A stretch of 36,691 bases of DNA from CAVURW01 sp963743595 (GCA_963743595.1 CAVURW010000238.1:1-36691); one strand, 5' to 3'; shown: positions 1 through 8,845, counted from the stretch's first letter. Numbers and translations: made by a program. Notes: generated by a model from the sequence alone, not told the origin.

Positions 1-1144
1 CAACGAGGTTCAGGTTCAAGTTACCCGTGGGGCCTGATGCCTTCAGAGCAAATGGCGAACCAGAGATCAGCTGCGCCCGGCCAGTGATGCTTACCGTACC
101 GGTGTTAATCAAGGCTGCATTGCTCGTCACACCCGTCAAACTACCGCCCGTTAGATTAATGTTTGTTGTACCGCTCTTAGAGTAGATCGCCGAAGTTGTA
201 CCATAGATGGTTCCCGAGTTCGAAATAGTTGCCGATGTTCCTGCTTTGATTTCCACACCGTAACCGGTACCGCCGGGGAAAATAGCGCTACCGGAAATCG
301 CTCCGGTATTGATAACGTTTATGGTACTCGGATTCTCAAATAACAAACCTACACCGTAGTGACCGCTGCCTGAAATCGTTCCCGTATTGAGTACGTATGC
401 GGAACCGGAGGAATTATCAGCTAGAACACCTACAACATTTTGTGTGTTGGTTTGACTGTACGAGTAGGCACTGATTGTCCCGTTGTTGTAGACAGCGGCG
501 TTACCATGATTGTAGAAGGAAACCGAATCCGCATTTGTTGATACACCGCCTGTGAGAGCGATAACCCCTCCGGCTTGATTGACTACGCTAGCGCTTCCTG
601 TGTTGAAATACGTTACTGTGGCGTCGTACCCACCATTCCACACGCTCTGCGTCACCAGACTTCCGCTATTAACCAAGGTAGCGGTGCCCGTGTTGCCGAA
701 ATAAACAGTGTAGGAATATGAACCCGTGTTGGTACCTACGTTCTTTATCGACCCATAGTTGGTTACCAAAGCGTTACCCGAACCCGAAATTTTAACATCT
801 CCCCATCCTGTAATAGCGTTTCCGGAAGTCGTGTAGATGCTTCCCGAGTTTGTAACCGTGCCGCCTGCTCCTGTTGCGACGACATAAAACCCAGTAGTAG
901 GTGTGTTGTTCGAGAGGTTAGCCCCCGCATTAATCGTGATATTATAGTAACCACTGCCCGAAAATTGAGCACCACCGTAAGTGCCTGAGCCGGTCACCGT
1001 GGTGCCGTTCACATTCCATGCACCACTCGGTGTGGTCGTGGGTGCGGCTATCGCACTACCAGCAATACACGTTAAAGCCAGCGCAACAAAAGCGGCACGC
1101 ACCGCTTTCATGATCTGCTTGGCACTAAAAATCATTTTCTTCAT
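1..1144 (-). CDS. Secreted beta-helix / autotransporter-like adhesin, C-terminus outside window
   Basis: Reading leftward from an ATG at 1144, the frame stays open for 381 codons to the window edge, so only the N-terminal part is present. A good Shine-Dalgarno (AGGAGA) lies about 7 nt before the ATG. The first ~34 residues form a signal peptide: charged start (MKKM), hydrophobic run (FVALALTC), then AIAA. The rest is low-complexity Gly/Ser/Thr/Asn sequence with repeated units such as VTNSGSI, NTGTISGSG and ISNSGTIYG, roughly every 20-30 residues. That pattern is typical of right-handed beta-helix passenger domains in autotransporters and PEP-CTERM-type extracellular proteins. The expected function is surface adhesion or matrix building. 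No catalytic motif is visible. Whether it ends in an autotransporter barrel or a sorting tail cannot be seen. Confidence 0.8.
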   Translation of the reverse strand, partial: MKKMIFSAKQIMKAVRAAFVALALTCIAGSAIAAPTTTPSGAWNVNGTTVTGSGTYGGAQFSGSGYYNITINAGANLSNNTPTTGFYVVATGAGGTVTNSGSIYTTSGNAITGWGDVKISGSGNALVTNYGSIKNVGTNTGSYSYTVYFGNTGTATLVNSGSLVTQSVWNGGYDATVTYFNTGSASVVNQAGGVIALTGGVSTNADSVSFYNHGNAAVYNNGTISAYSYSQTNTQNVVGVLADNSSGSAYVLNTGTISGSGHYGVGLLFENPSTINVINTGAISGSAIFPGGTGYGVEIKAGTSATISNSGTIYGTTSAIYSKSGTTNINLTGGSLTGVTSNAALINTGTVSITGRAQLISGSPFALKASGPTGNLNLNLV

Positions 1145-1195
1145 TCTTTTTTCTCCTGGGGTTTAGTTCGTTATCTTCGAAATCTAATGTGTGCG

Positions 1196-1224
1196 AACTA
1201 ATAGAAATTCCCTCGATTTGTCAA
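1196..1224 (-). promoter_or_regulatory. Possible sigma-70-type promoter for the autotransporter-like gene
   Basis: On the minus strand a perfect TTGACA (1224-1219) is followed after 17 nt by TTAGTT (1201-1196), about 50 nt upstream of the ATG at 1144. The -35 box is ideal and the -10 box is weak. It is a prediction from sequence only. Confidence 0.35.
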
Positions 1225-1282
1225 TCGTTAACATCAGGTGGACGAAAATTTGGCAAGCCCTCTATTATAGGACTGATATTTT

Positions 1283-1951
1283 ATGGCTGACTCCCCAGAC
1301 CTTCTCATCCGCGTAAAAGACTATGTTCAGCAACGGTTGCCTGTAGATTCGACCGGCCACGATTGGTTGCATTGTCAGCGGGTTGCCCGACTGGCTCTGG
1401 AAATCGCCCAGGAGGAGCCAGCGGCGGATCTGCTTCACGTTGAACTGGCGGCATGGCTGCACGACGTCCACGACTGGAAGTTCGCGGCCGAGCAGCCGGC
1501 AGAGCGCCGAGGACAGGAGAAATTGATCGTGTGGTTGCTGCAGAATGGTGCGTCGCAAACAGAGGCCGAAGCGCTCGTCACGACGATTGAAGAGATTTCG
1601 TTCAAAGGGGCCGGAGTGGCGACTGTGCCCAGCACGATCGAAGGGAAAATCGTTCAAGATGCGGACCGCCTGGAAGCGCTAGGAGCGATCGGAATCGCCC
1701 GGTGCTTCGCCTACGGCGGTTACAAACGACAAGCGCTGTGGGATCCATCCGTACCCGTGCAAAGCCACAATAGCTTTGGCGAATACAAGACGAAGACAAG
1801 CACCAGCGTTAACCACTTCTTTGAAAAGCTTTTGCTTTTGAAAGAGAGGATGAACACACGCGCGGGAAGGGCACTCGCCGAAAGTCGGCACGAACACCTG
1901 TTAAGCTTTCTTAAGGCTCTAGGCGAAGACTTGGGAGTTCGCCTTCTGTAA
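1283..1951 (+). CDS. YedJ-like HD-domain phosphohydrolase
   Basis: The 222-aa protein belongs to the HD superfamily of metal-dependent phosphohydrolases and resembles E. coli YedJ in length and motif order. The likely metal ligands are His30 (HDWLHCQR), the HD pair His60-Asp61 (WLHDVHDWKF) and Asp126 (KIVQDADRLEALG), a very characteristic block of this subfamily. The C-terminal part (HFFEKLLLLKERMNTRAG) is also conserved in the family. It is cytoplasmic, with no signal peptide or membrane segment. YedJ relatives are thought to act on nucleotides or other phosphoesters, but the substrate is not established. It stands alone, divergent from the gene to its left. Confidence 0.9.
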   Translation: MADSPDLLIRVKDYVQQRLPVDSTGHDWLHCQRVARLALEIAQEEPAADLLHVELAAWLHDVHDWKFAAEQPAERRGQEKLIVWLLQNGASQTEAEALVTTIEEISFKGAGVATVPSTIEGKIVQDADRLEALGAIGIARCFAYGGYKRQALWDPSVPVQSHNSFGEYKTKTSTSVNHFFEKLLLLKERMNTRAGRALAESRHEHLLSFLKALGEDLGVRLL

Positions 1952-1961
1952 AACGCCCGCG

Positions 1962-2510
1962 TTAAGCCTTGGCAGCAATCGCTTCACCGTGCGATTCCGC
2001 AGGCAATGCATGCGACTCGCCCTGTGCGTTTTTCACGATTTGCGAGAGTTTCGTATCGAGCGCCTTGGATTCGCCGTCAATGGACTTAGCGACGCCCAAG
2101 CGGGAAACTGTTTCCAGGCTGGAACTCGTCAATTCCGCTTCCGGCCCCTTGACATGTTGGTCTTTTACCAGTTGCCCAACTTCTTCCCATTGCTTTTCGA
2201 GTTCGTGGAACTTCGGGGAGAGGGGAACGATCAGTTCACTGCCGTCCATGTCGTATGACGTGGTCTTTTTGCTCCAGGCCTCACGAAATTCAGGAACTGC
2301 TTGGTCGACGATCTCTTTAACGCGCGCATCGACGTGTTCGCGAACGGCGTCTTTCTCAGTGTCACCGACAGTCAACGATTCAACAAAACCGACGGCCTTG
2401 TGCTTCCAGTCGGCTAGCACATCACCGCCCCGCACTAGGCCGGCACGTTCTTGATGAAGCTCGAGTTTTTTGGAAGCTATTTCGTTGATGCGAGGGTCGG
2501 AGGTTTCCAT
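1962..2510 (-). CDS. Hypothetical helical protein
   Basis: The 182-aa protein matches no family I recognise. It is charged and predicted almost entirely helical, rich in Glu, Lys and Ala, with no cysteines, signal peptide or membrane segment. A middle segment (SELIVPLSPKFHELEKQWEE) could form an amphipathic helix or short coiled coil. It ends 10 bases from the end of the HD gene on the opposite strand, so the two are convergent with no room for a separate terminator. No clear Shine-Dalgarno precedes the ATG. The long uninterrupted frame and natural amino-acid composition support a real gene, but its function is unknown. Confidence 0.65.
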   Translation of the reverse strand: METSDPRINEIASKKLELHQERAGLVRGGDVLADWKHKAVGFVESLTVGDTEKDAVREHVDARVKEIVDQAVPEFREAWSKKTTSYDMDGSELIVPLSPKFHELEKQWEEVGQLVKDQHVKGPEAELTSSSLETVSRLGVAKSIDGESKALDTKLSQIVKNAQGESHALPAESHGEAIAAKA

Positions 2511-2662
2511 GGAATGAATTTATTTAGCAGGTTTAGGACTTTTGTGGCTGGGGATCAAGCGCAGATGGCTGATACTCGAAAAGATTTAGCATGCCGCTTG
2601 TTGATGTGCAAGTGTTTTGTTCGGTTTATTGTCTCTTGCGCGATCTCTTCCAGAATTCGCGA

Positions 2663-4117
2663 CTAACACACCTGCGTAAATGCGATCTTTAACAGGTGCG
2701 CGAGTTTTTCCAGCGTGCTGGCGACATGGCCGAATCCGATGGCACAGTGATGCGCAGGGCCAGCAGTGGCCCATTCATTTGTGAATTGCTTAGCGGAGAT
2801 GGGGAAGCGGTAACGGCTATTTGTGTTGCCGATCTGGAGCACGGGGCCAGCCACCGATTCGCCTTCAGCAACGAGTAGTGAGAGCCTTCCTTCGCGATTC
2901 TGAACGACGGAGAGGAGCGTCACGGGACCGTGCCGAACGCTCATTTGGATGGAGAGGCCTTTGCCTGGTTTGCCATGGTAGACGGGCTGGGGAACCAAGC
3001 CCACACGGCCTTGCGCCATGGCGAAGTGAGCGGGGCCATCGTGACCCAGGTAGACGACATCGTCTTTAAAATCGATCAGGTAAAATTCAGAGAACGATCC
3101 GCCAGCACCCAGCAGATCCAAGATCTTCATCGCCTGGACGTTCTTGACTTCGCACTCGCCTGCCACGGGGATGTGTCGACCGGTAAGTAAGGTGTTACCG
3201 GCGATAATGGAAGTCGCGAGGTCGCGCTGTGGGGTGCCGTCCTGGCCTTCATAATAATAGGCGAGTGCTCCGAGCGAATGCTTTCGGACCAGGGCGTCCA
3301 GTGCACAGGAGGTTCGGGCGGCACGTTCGAGTTCAGCGGATTCGCATTCACGAGAGACGTCGAACTCGGCGTTGAATTCCTTGTGTTTAGCGGAGATATC
3401 CGCCGGTTGGATTTCATTTCGCAGCGCGAGCAGTTCACACACTTCCACCAGCTGAAAATGGTTGCCGAACGTGGCCGAGTGCTGGGTCAGGTCGCTGTAG
3501 ACATCGAGCATGCCGCCATAATATTGGCCAAGCACGCCGACGCGATTCTGGCGCAGACCCACGGCGACCCGCGCTGCGTTCACCCATTCGTGGATCTCGC
3601 ACCAAGCCTCTTCATCAGCCAAGTAGCCGGTGACGAGGTGAAAGGGAATGCCCGCGCGGTTGAAGACGCACGCCAGCTCTGGCGCGGAGCAGCTTTGACA
3701 ATGCTCAAGCCAAAGACCCGTCATGAGGCCGCGGTCGCCTAGCTTATTGAAGGCGTCGTAGTCGAGTTGCGCGACGGGCTGTAAGCTGAGGACGATAACG
3801 GGCACCCCGAGGCGCTGCACCACGGGCAGTACCGTGGAGGAGAGCGCGTACGTGGAGAGGTAGATAAAGACGAGATCGACCTGGGCGCGGGCCAGTGCGT
3901 CAGCCGCTTCGTGCGCTTTGGCGGGGGTATCGACGAGGCCGACATCGGTGAGAGCGACAGCAGGCCCGCGTTTGAGCCGCTCGCCGATTTGGTTTTGATA
4001 CCCAGTCAGGCGCTCTTTTAAGCCGGAAAACTGTGGCCAATAGGTATCGAGACCCACTCCGAAAAAGCCGATGCGCACGGTAGGGGTTTCCACGGACGCA
4101 GCTTTTTCGATCTTCAC
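2663..4117 (-). CDS. L-arabinose/L-fucose isomerase-fold sugar isomerase (AraA-like)
   Basis: At 484 aa this is close to the usual ~500 aa of L-arabinose isomerase (COG2160-like). Candidate metal and catalytic residues appear in family order: Glu290 (YYYEGQDGT), Glu321/Glu323 (GECEVK), His359 (YLGHDG) and the paired His456-His457 (GPAHHCAIGFGH). The spacing is similar to E306, E333, H350 and H450 of E. coli AraA. The N-terminal Rossmann-like segment (VRIGFFGVGLDTYWPQF) also fits. Expected activity is aldose-ketose isomerisation of a pentose or 6-deoxyhexose in the cytoplasm. There is no araB or araD beside it, so the true substrate is uncertain. Divergence from classical AraA suggests a separate subfamily common in polysaccharide degraders. 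Confidence 0.8.
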   Translation of the reverse strand: MKIEKAASVETPTVRIGFFGVGLDTYWPQFSGLKERLTGYQNQIGERLKRGPAVALTDVGLVDTPAKAHEAADALARAQVDLVFIYLSTYALSSTVLPVVQRLGVPVIVLSLQPVAQLDYDAFNKLGDRGLMTGLWLEHCQSCSAPELACVFNRAGIPFHLVTGYLADEEAWCEIHEWVNAARVAVGLRQNRVGVLGQYYGGMLDVYSDLTQHSATFGNHFQLVEVCELLALRNEIQPADISAKHKEFNAEFDVSRECESAELERAARTSCALDALVRKHSLGALAYYYEGQDGTPQRDLATSIIAGNTLLTGRHIPVAGECEVKNVQAMKILDLLGAGGSFSEFYLIDFKDDVVYLGHDGPAHFAMAQGRVGLVPQPVYHGKPGKGLSIQMSVRHGPVTLLSVVQNREGRLSLLVAEGESVAGPVLQIGNTNSRYRFPISAKQFTNEWATAGPAHHCAIGFGHVASTLEKLAHLLKIAFTQVC

Positions 4118-4279
4118 GTGGCGAGCCTAATCGGGAATTACGTGCGACTCAATGACGGTGTAGCTTAGAGGACAATTCGAGCGGAGATCGCTTCGATTCA
4201 AAAATATCGAAATGTATTATCTATACGACTTAAATAGTACGAGTATTAATAAATAAAGTGTATTTTGGAAATAAGATTG

Positions 4280-4342
4280 ATGCGATTAACAATCAAAATC
4301 GGATTGCTTGCGGCTGTTGTCTCTGTTTCAGTTGAACTATGA
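4280..4342 (+). CDS. Possible 20-aa leader peptide or vestigial signal sequence
   Basis: A short frame starts at ATG 4280 and encodes 20 residues (MRLTIKIGLLAAVVSVSVEL). Its TGA stop overlaps the ATG of the next frame as ATGA. The peptide is hydrophobic with a basic start, like a signal sequence. It could be a translationally coupled leader, or debris of an older N-terminus of the broken DUF4189 gene. There is no strong Shine-Dalgarno, so this is a weak call. Confidence 0.2.
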   Translation: MRLTIKIGLLAAVVSVSVEL

Positions 4343-4903
4343 AGCAATTCATTTTTATCGTCCTATTGACCTTGGCTTTTTTGAGTCCTGCCTCTGCGGA
4401 TAATCGGGGCTTCTGCGCCATCGCCTTTTCCCAAAGCACGGGGTGCTGCGGATACGCCATGTATCAACCTTGCGCTGAAGTCGTGCAAGGGAGCGGATCG
4501 TCGTGTGATTTGTTGGGCGCGAAACGGGTACATTGCCCTGGCAGTCGGTAAGGGTGGAGCCTTTGGTTCTGCCTACGGAACGAACAAAACGGCGGTGATG
4601 AAATTAGCGCTAAAGACGTGTCCGGGAGATCAGAAGAAGGTGGCCTGTGTCATTTCATCGTTTGCGCCTCGGCCAGTGACTGCGGCTCCCTCTAATAACG
4701 CGATGCTCGGCTTCATGCTCCAGGGTATGGCCAGCGGAATGGGTGGCGGGGCTCCTACGACATCGTACACGCCGAATTACGAGTCCGCTCCCTCTACTGG
4801 CGGCTACCGCAGCGATGGCCAGGAAGGGATTTTGAACCCGAACAATCAGTCGGGTGGTTCCCGGAGCGATGGTCAGGAAGGTGCTCAGTACGCAAATCCG
4901 TAG
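4339..4903 (+). pseudogene. Secreted DUF4189-repeat protein, frame broken
   Basis: The first frame (4339-4551) gives a signal peptide (FIFIVLLTLAFLSPASA) and the start of a DUF4189 domain (GFCAIAFSQSTGCCGYAM). The domain then continues in the next frame, open through to 4903, with INLALKSCKGADRRVICWARN and ALAVGKGGAFGSAYG. A second copy follows (GTNKTAVMKLALKTC). Comparing the two copies, the first lacks about six residues between GYA and INLALKSC. A small deletion near 4458-4463 that is not a multiple of three therefore explains the break. The tail is Gly/Ser-rich with two RSDGQEG repeats. DUF4189 proteins are small, secreted and cysteine-containing, of unknown function. This could be a true pseudogene or an assembly error. 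Confidence 0.7.
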
Positions 4904-5004
4904 GCATTTCGACGCTCGACGGCTTGGTTTTGCAAAGAGGGCGTCTTGCTTTCGCTGGGTGCTTAATCCACTATTCACATGTGGCTATCGACGACACCGG
5001 GATC

Positions 5005-5790
5005 ATGGATAGCGACCTGGCGCATGACGTTCGCAATGGCTTTTTCCAACTCTACGATAAGGGCGTTCCGGTTCCCGAGATTCGGAAAGAACTTGCCGGA
5101 TTAGAAACTGAATTGGACGATGACCTGGAGCGCGAAATCTTCAATTCCGTTTTGTGCCAGGTTTTGTGGGAAGTCAGTGCGTTGGAAATGGATGACATTC
5201 AGAGACTTAATGTGATCTATCAGAATGAGTCGGGGCTTCGGTCTTGGAAAAAGGTAGGTGCGGAAGCTTACGAGGCACGGAAAAAGGTATTGAAAAAGCA
5301 GTTGGCGAAGCTCGCCCAGCCAAAGTCGACCGTTCGTGCACCGATACCACCGCCGGACCCGATTTTTCGAGTCGGAGATGTGGTTCGATATCGAGGTTCA
5401 AATCAGGAGGAGTGCCATTTGCTTGTGGTTAATACCGCGCACAAAGGGAAGACCTTTTTATATGCCTTGGCCCCCCTTCGGACGAAGGAATCTGTCGAAC
5501 TGACTCTTGAGTCAGTGGCATCGGCAGAATTTGTCGGCCATCGGGTCGCTACCTCTACGCCTCAATTTATTTATGGTTTCGCTGTAGCTCTGCTCAATCA
5601 TAAGATTCTTTCTAAGGTTCGTGAGAGATTTAGTCGCCAGTTTACAGTTGTCATCGACCTTGAGAGAGCGCGGGTCGGTTCATTCGGAGGAATTTTGACT
5701 ATCCAGGATTTTGAGAACGAAATCTTGAGAATCTCCACTCATCTCAAGTCGATGGAGTTGTTCAAATTGGGCTCGGTGTTGAAATCGTGA
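5005..5790 (+). CDS. Hypothetical protein, helical N-terminus plus small beta domain
   Basis: I prefer ATG 5005 (MDSDLAHDVRNGFFQLYDKG) over a TTG 81 bases upstream because similarity-like features begin there; this gives 261 aa. The N-terminal ~110 residues are helical and acidic. Then comes a lysine-rich stretch (RKKVLKKQLAKL), a proline linker (APIPPPDPIF) and a segment FRVGDVVRYRGS that looks like a small beta-barrel entry. The layout (DVRNxxxxLxxxGxxxxEIRKEL, a Trp/Glu helix, RKKVL, then GDVxxYR) reminds me of small proteins found as accessory or immunity-like genes in Firmicutes, but I cannot name the family. It is cytoplasmic, lacks catalytic motifs and sits between two broken genes. 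Confidence 0.65.
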   Translation: MDSDLAHDVRNGFFQLYDKGVPVPEIRKELAGLETELDDDLEREIFNSVLCQVLWEVSALEMDDIQRLNVIYQNESGLRSWKKVGAEAYEARKKVLKKQLAKLAQPKSTVRAPIPPPDPIFRVGDVVRYRGSNQEECHLLVVNTAHKGKTFLYALAPLRTKESVELTLESVASAEFVGHRVATSTPQFIYGFAVALLNHKILSKVRERFSRQFTVVIDLERARVGSFGGILTIQDFENEILRISTHLKSMELFKLGSVLKS

Positions 5791-5894
5791 TAACGGAATC
5801 CGAGTTAACGAAGCACGTGACTTAAACCCTGGATAAAAAACCTGACGTTTCGGTAATAGACGTAATTTAATTTCTGTGGACTAAGTTATAACGC

Positions 5895-6945
5895 ATGAAA
5901 ATCGAACCGCTTTTGGAGAAGTTAGTGGAAATGGGCGGAACCGATCTTCACTTCCAGGAGGGGCAATGTGTTGAAGTTCGCAAACACGGGCAAATCATTC
6001 AAATAAGCGAGGGTGAGATCCCGGCTCAGTTGATGGGGCAGATGTTTGAGGAATTCCTTGGGCCCGTGCGATGGAAAAAGTATTTAGAGAAGGGTGATGC
6101 CGATTTTGCCTTTACGCCGAAAAGTGGTCAGCGATTTCGCTGCAATTTCATATCTGGAAAGGTTGGAATGGCTGCCGTTATCCGTGCCATCGCATTGAAG
6201 ATTCCGACTTTGGAACAGCTTGGTGCAGGCCCCGTGGTGCAGCAATTGGCCGAATCACAAAACGGATTAGTGGTCATATCCGGTCACTCAGGAACGGGGA
6301 AGACAACCACGGCTGCTGCGATGCTGGAGCATATCAATTCGACGATGACCAAACGGATCTTCACGATTGAGGAGCCGATTGAGTATCTTCATAAAAATAG
6401 ACTCAGCACGGTCCAACAGCTGGGGGTCGGGAAAGATATTGAGGCTTTCGAAAATGGATTAGCGCAGGCCCGGACTGAGCGAGCGGATGTCATTTTTGTG
6501 GGGCAATTTCGCGACATGCGGACCGTCTACCAGTCGCTGCAGGCTGCTAAAAATGCATTGGTTTTTGGCATGCTGATGTGCACGTGCTAAACAGGTGATT
6601 CGGCGACTTATTGACGTTTTCCCAAGCGAGCAACAGCTCGAGGTGCAACAAATGGTCGCCGACGAGCTGCGCGGAGTTGTGGCTCAGAGAGTTTTAACTC
6701 GTGCCGACGGGGCAGGCCAGATTCGCGCGTTTGAGGTGATGATGTCGAACAGCGGGATCCGCGAGGCCATTGGCCTTGGCAATTTCGAGACGATTCCTGA
6801 ATTGATTCGTGCAGGTGCTCACGAAGGAATGCATGAAATCGATGACGAGGTCATGAAACTTCGCGAGCGAAACGCGATTTCTCGAAAAGAAGCGTATATG
6901 AAGGCGCTCGATAAGAATCGATTTTTACCCTTAGATATTCCCTAG
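5895..6945 (+). pseudogene. PilT-like type IV pilus retraction ATPase, frameshifted and degenerate
   Basis: The first frame (5895-6590) shows a PilT N-terminal domain (GGTDLHFQEGQ), Walker A (SGHSGTGKTTT, 129-139) and the Asp-box region (TIEEPIEYLHK). The frame then stops at 6588-6590. The C-terminal third of PilT continues in another frame to 6945 (VIRRLIDVFPSEQQ, LIRAGAHEGM). The break lies exactly where PilT has its His box: the expected GTLHTN is replaced by GMLMCT. The Walker B glutamate of the usual VGEMRD is glutamine here (VGQFRD). A missing 2 or 5 bases near 6580-6590 restores the frame. PilT powers pilus retraction as a hexamer at the inner membrane. This copy is unlikely to hydrolyse ATP normally even if the frame were intact. 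Confidence 0.8.
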
Positions 6946-7045
6946 AGGTGCGGTGAAACCTGCCGACATCCTCGCCGAACTGTCTGGGGCAACCCTACTA
7001 AACTTTAGTAACCAATAAAGGCTGCCAATGCAGATGCCTAAACTT

Positions 7046-7339
7046 TCAAGTTTTCTGCCAACCGCATCCGACGCACTTGGTGGCTTGCGGCGTTCGGAAT
7101 GGTTTATGGCAGGTTGGACATTGTGGTCCATACATCGAAATACGATGATGCACCACCATGTTGGGGTTGGTTTCAGTGGAGCCAGTGATCTCGTTATAAA
7201 TCTGACAGGTCAGCTTTAGCCGTTCCATAAGGTTTGGGCCGGTCATTCTCTTCGGGTAAACCTCTTCAATTTTAGCGAATTCCTGTTCGTCTAACATCGG
7301 AACGTCCATGTTGCACCGCCAGCAATAGAGAATCTTCAT
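7046..7339 (-). CDS. Small zinc-ribbon-type hypothetical protein
   Basis: The 97-aa protein starts with MKILYCWRC and ends with a CPTC (residues ~75-78) and CVGCGW pair. Three CxxC motifs in under 100 residues point to zinc binding. The middle is helical (LDEQEFAKIEEVYP) and contains a VVHHRISMYGPQC block that I recall as typical of a widespread uncharacterised bacterial family. The ATG at 7339 is preferred over a TTG two codons earlier because MKILYCWRC is the usual family start. It lies 14 bases after the stop of the SWIB-DUF1963 gene on the same strand, so the two are probably cotranscribed. The function is unknown; a structural or nucleic-acid role is possible. Confidence 0.75.
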   Translation of the reverse strand: MKILYCWRCNMDVPMLDEQEFAKIEEVYPKRMTGPNLMERLKLTCQIYNEITGSTETNPNMVVHHRISMYGPQCPTCHKPFRTPQATKCVGCGWQKT

Positions 7340-7353
7340 TCCCAAAACCTAAC

Positions 7354-8673
7354 TTAATGGCACTGGAAAAAGTACCAACATTTTTCGAAAGCTCGGAGTG
7401 TTAAATCTTCTCGTTTCATCCAAAAGAAAAGCTTGCCGTTATCACCCCACAACCATTCGGCTCGATCGTCAAAACTAGAATCGAGTTGAAATAAAAGCGT
7501 CCAATCATGCGCTCCGGGCATCAATTCTTCAGCACGTGGGTGCTCGTAATAGCTATGAATACCGTCAGGCAAGTAAGCGGCGTTGGTGATGAATTGCGCT
7601 GTCCGCTGCATGCAGCCTTGAATCGCGTCTGGGTGACCAAACATTCGGTGTACCGATCCTTTTGAATAAGTAGCTAACTGTTGCTTTAGCTCTTCAAATG
7701 GTTCGAACTCATCGTCATCGAGTTCAAGCGGTAAAAGCTCAATCGAACGAAACGCTGGAACCGTTAATTCCAACTGAAATCTAAGAGGGCAGCAAGGAAG
7801 CGTTAGTTTAGGCAGTTGCGCAGGGCCCATTTCTTCCAACCAAGCAGGGCCTCTTGATCGCTTGGTTTTAGCCAGCCTGTCCCACATCTGCTTAATATTC
7901 TCCAATTCTGCTTCTTCCACAGAACTCGGAACGGGAATAATGGAGTGCGGAGTTGCTTCAGCCAACTGTTCGGGTGACGTATAGATAACGCGCCAAGCTT
8001 GAGTATCGTCATGACGTCTACCGTCACTCATTTTCAGCATATCGATGAAGAAATTCAGCTGCCCAGTTGCAGGTAATAGCTCGGGCAGGAAACCGTTATC
8101 TGGCGATAAGAGTGAAACCAAATCACTCATTTGAATCTGTGCTATGGGCGAAAGTGGCGTTCCGTTATGCAAAGTCGGCCACTTGAATCCTGTCGGCAAA
8201 CACGGCGAACCTCCTATGTAACTACACCCAGGAATCGCCGTTGATTCTGAAGGAGGGTGCTGAACGAGAAGGATTGAAGGGGTAGCGGATTTCTGAATTA
8301 GATCTCGCTTGTCGGCTAAGCCGTTTTTAGTGATCAGTTTATCTAACCACGCTTTCCAGTCAGCTAGATTTCGCATCGATTCTGGACGCTTTAGTTCAGA
8401 CATGGAGTCGCTGTTCCCAGCGGCCGAAGAACCAATCGGACGGAGGCGTGCCGTTACATAGGAATTCATGGCGAACATGTCGACCTCGTCGAGGCCGTTA
8501 AACAAAAGCTTTAGGTTAGCATCTGCAATAATCATTTTCTTTGACTGCAGTTTGTTATCCTTAATGTATTTCCATAATCGTTTCACGATCTCAGTACGCT
8601 GTTGGGGTCCTTCTCCAACAATCCGTGCCAAGATCTCATCCGGTACAAAGTCAGGGTCTATGCTCATCGACAT
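7354..8673 (-). CDS. SWIB-domain / DUF1963 (YwqG-like) fusion protein
   Basis: The 439-aa protein has two recognisable parts. Residues ~8-80 match the SWIB/MDM2 fold: PRTE-like entry (QQRTEIVKRLWKYIKDN), then IIADANLKLLF and DMFAMNSYVTARL, as in stand-alone chlamydial and verrucomicrobial SWIB proteins. Residues ~150-439 match DUF1963, the B. subtilis YwqG family, with SYIGGSPCLPTGFKWP, LNFFID, MFGHPDAIQG, WTLLFQLDS and a final WGDNGKLFFW. SWIB domains bind DNA-associated complexes in eukaryotes, but their bacterial role is unclear. DUF1963 proteins often sit in accessory or toxin-immunity neighbourhoods. Two ATGs are close together (8673 and 8667), and the AGG at about 9 nt favours 8667. There is no signal peptide. 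The fusion is the odd point. Confidence 0.85.
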   Translation of the reverse strand: MSMSIDPDFVPDEILARIVGEGPQQRTEIVKRLWKYIKDNKLQSKKMIIADANLKLLFNGLDEVDMFAMNSYVTARLRPIGSSAAGNSDSMSELKRPESMRNLADWKAWLDKLITKNGLADKRDLIQKSATPSILLVQHPPSESTAIPGCSYIGGSPCLPTGFKWPTLHNGTPLSPIAQIQMSDLVSLLSPDNGFLPELLPATGQLNFFIDMLKMSDGRRHDDTQAWRVIYTSPEQLAEATPHSIIPVPSSVEEAELENIKQMWDRLAKTKRSRGPAWLEEMGPAQLPKLTLPCCPLRFQLELTVPAFRSIELLPLELDDDEFEPFEELKQQLATYSKGSVHRMFGHPDAIQGCMQRTAQFITNAAYLPDGIHSYYEHPRAEELMPGAHDWTLLFQLDSSFDDRAEWLWGDNGKLFFWMKREDLTLRAFEKCWYFFQCH

Positions 8674-8845
8674 AAACCTGACGCACCATCCGGAAATACG
8701 CTACTTTTTTGACTTCAAATCGGTGAGCAAATCGTAGGGGTAGGGTCCTGTCGCCCGCTTTGGCGATACCAATTGGGTGAGCCCACCCTCACTTCTTTTT
8801 ACGAGAGACTTTGCAATTTCCGTAAAATTGCTACGCTGTAATGAA

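Noticed and set aside
6996..7010. Perfect TACTAAA/TTTAGTA inverted repeat
   Set aside because: Loop of one base and no T-run; no supporting context for an operator or terminator.
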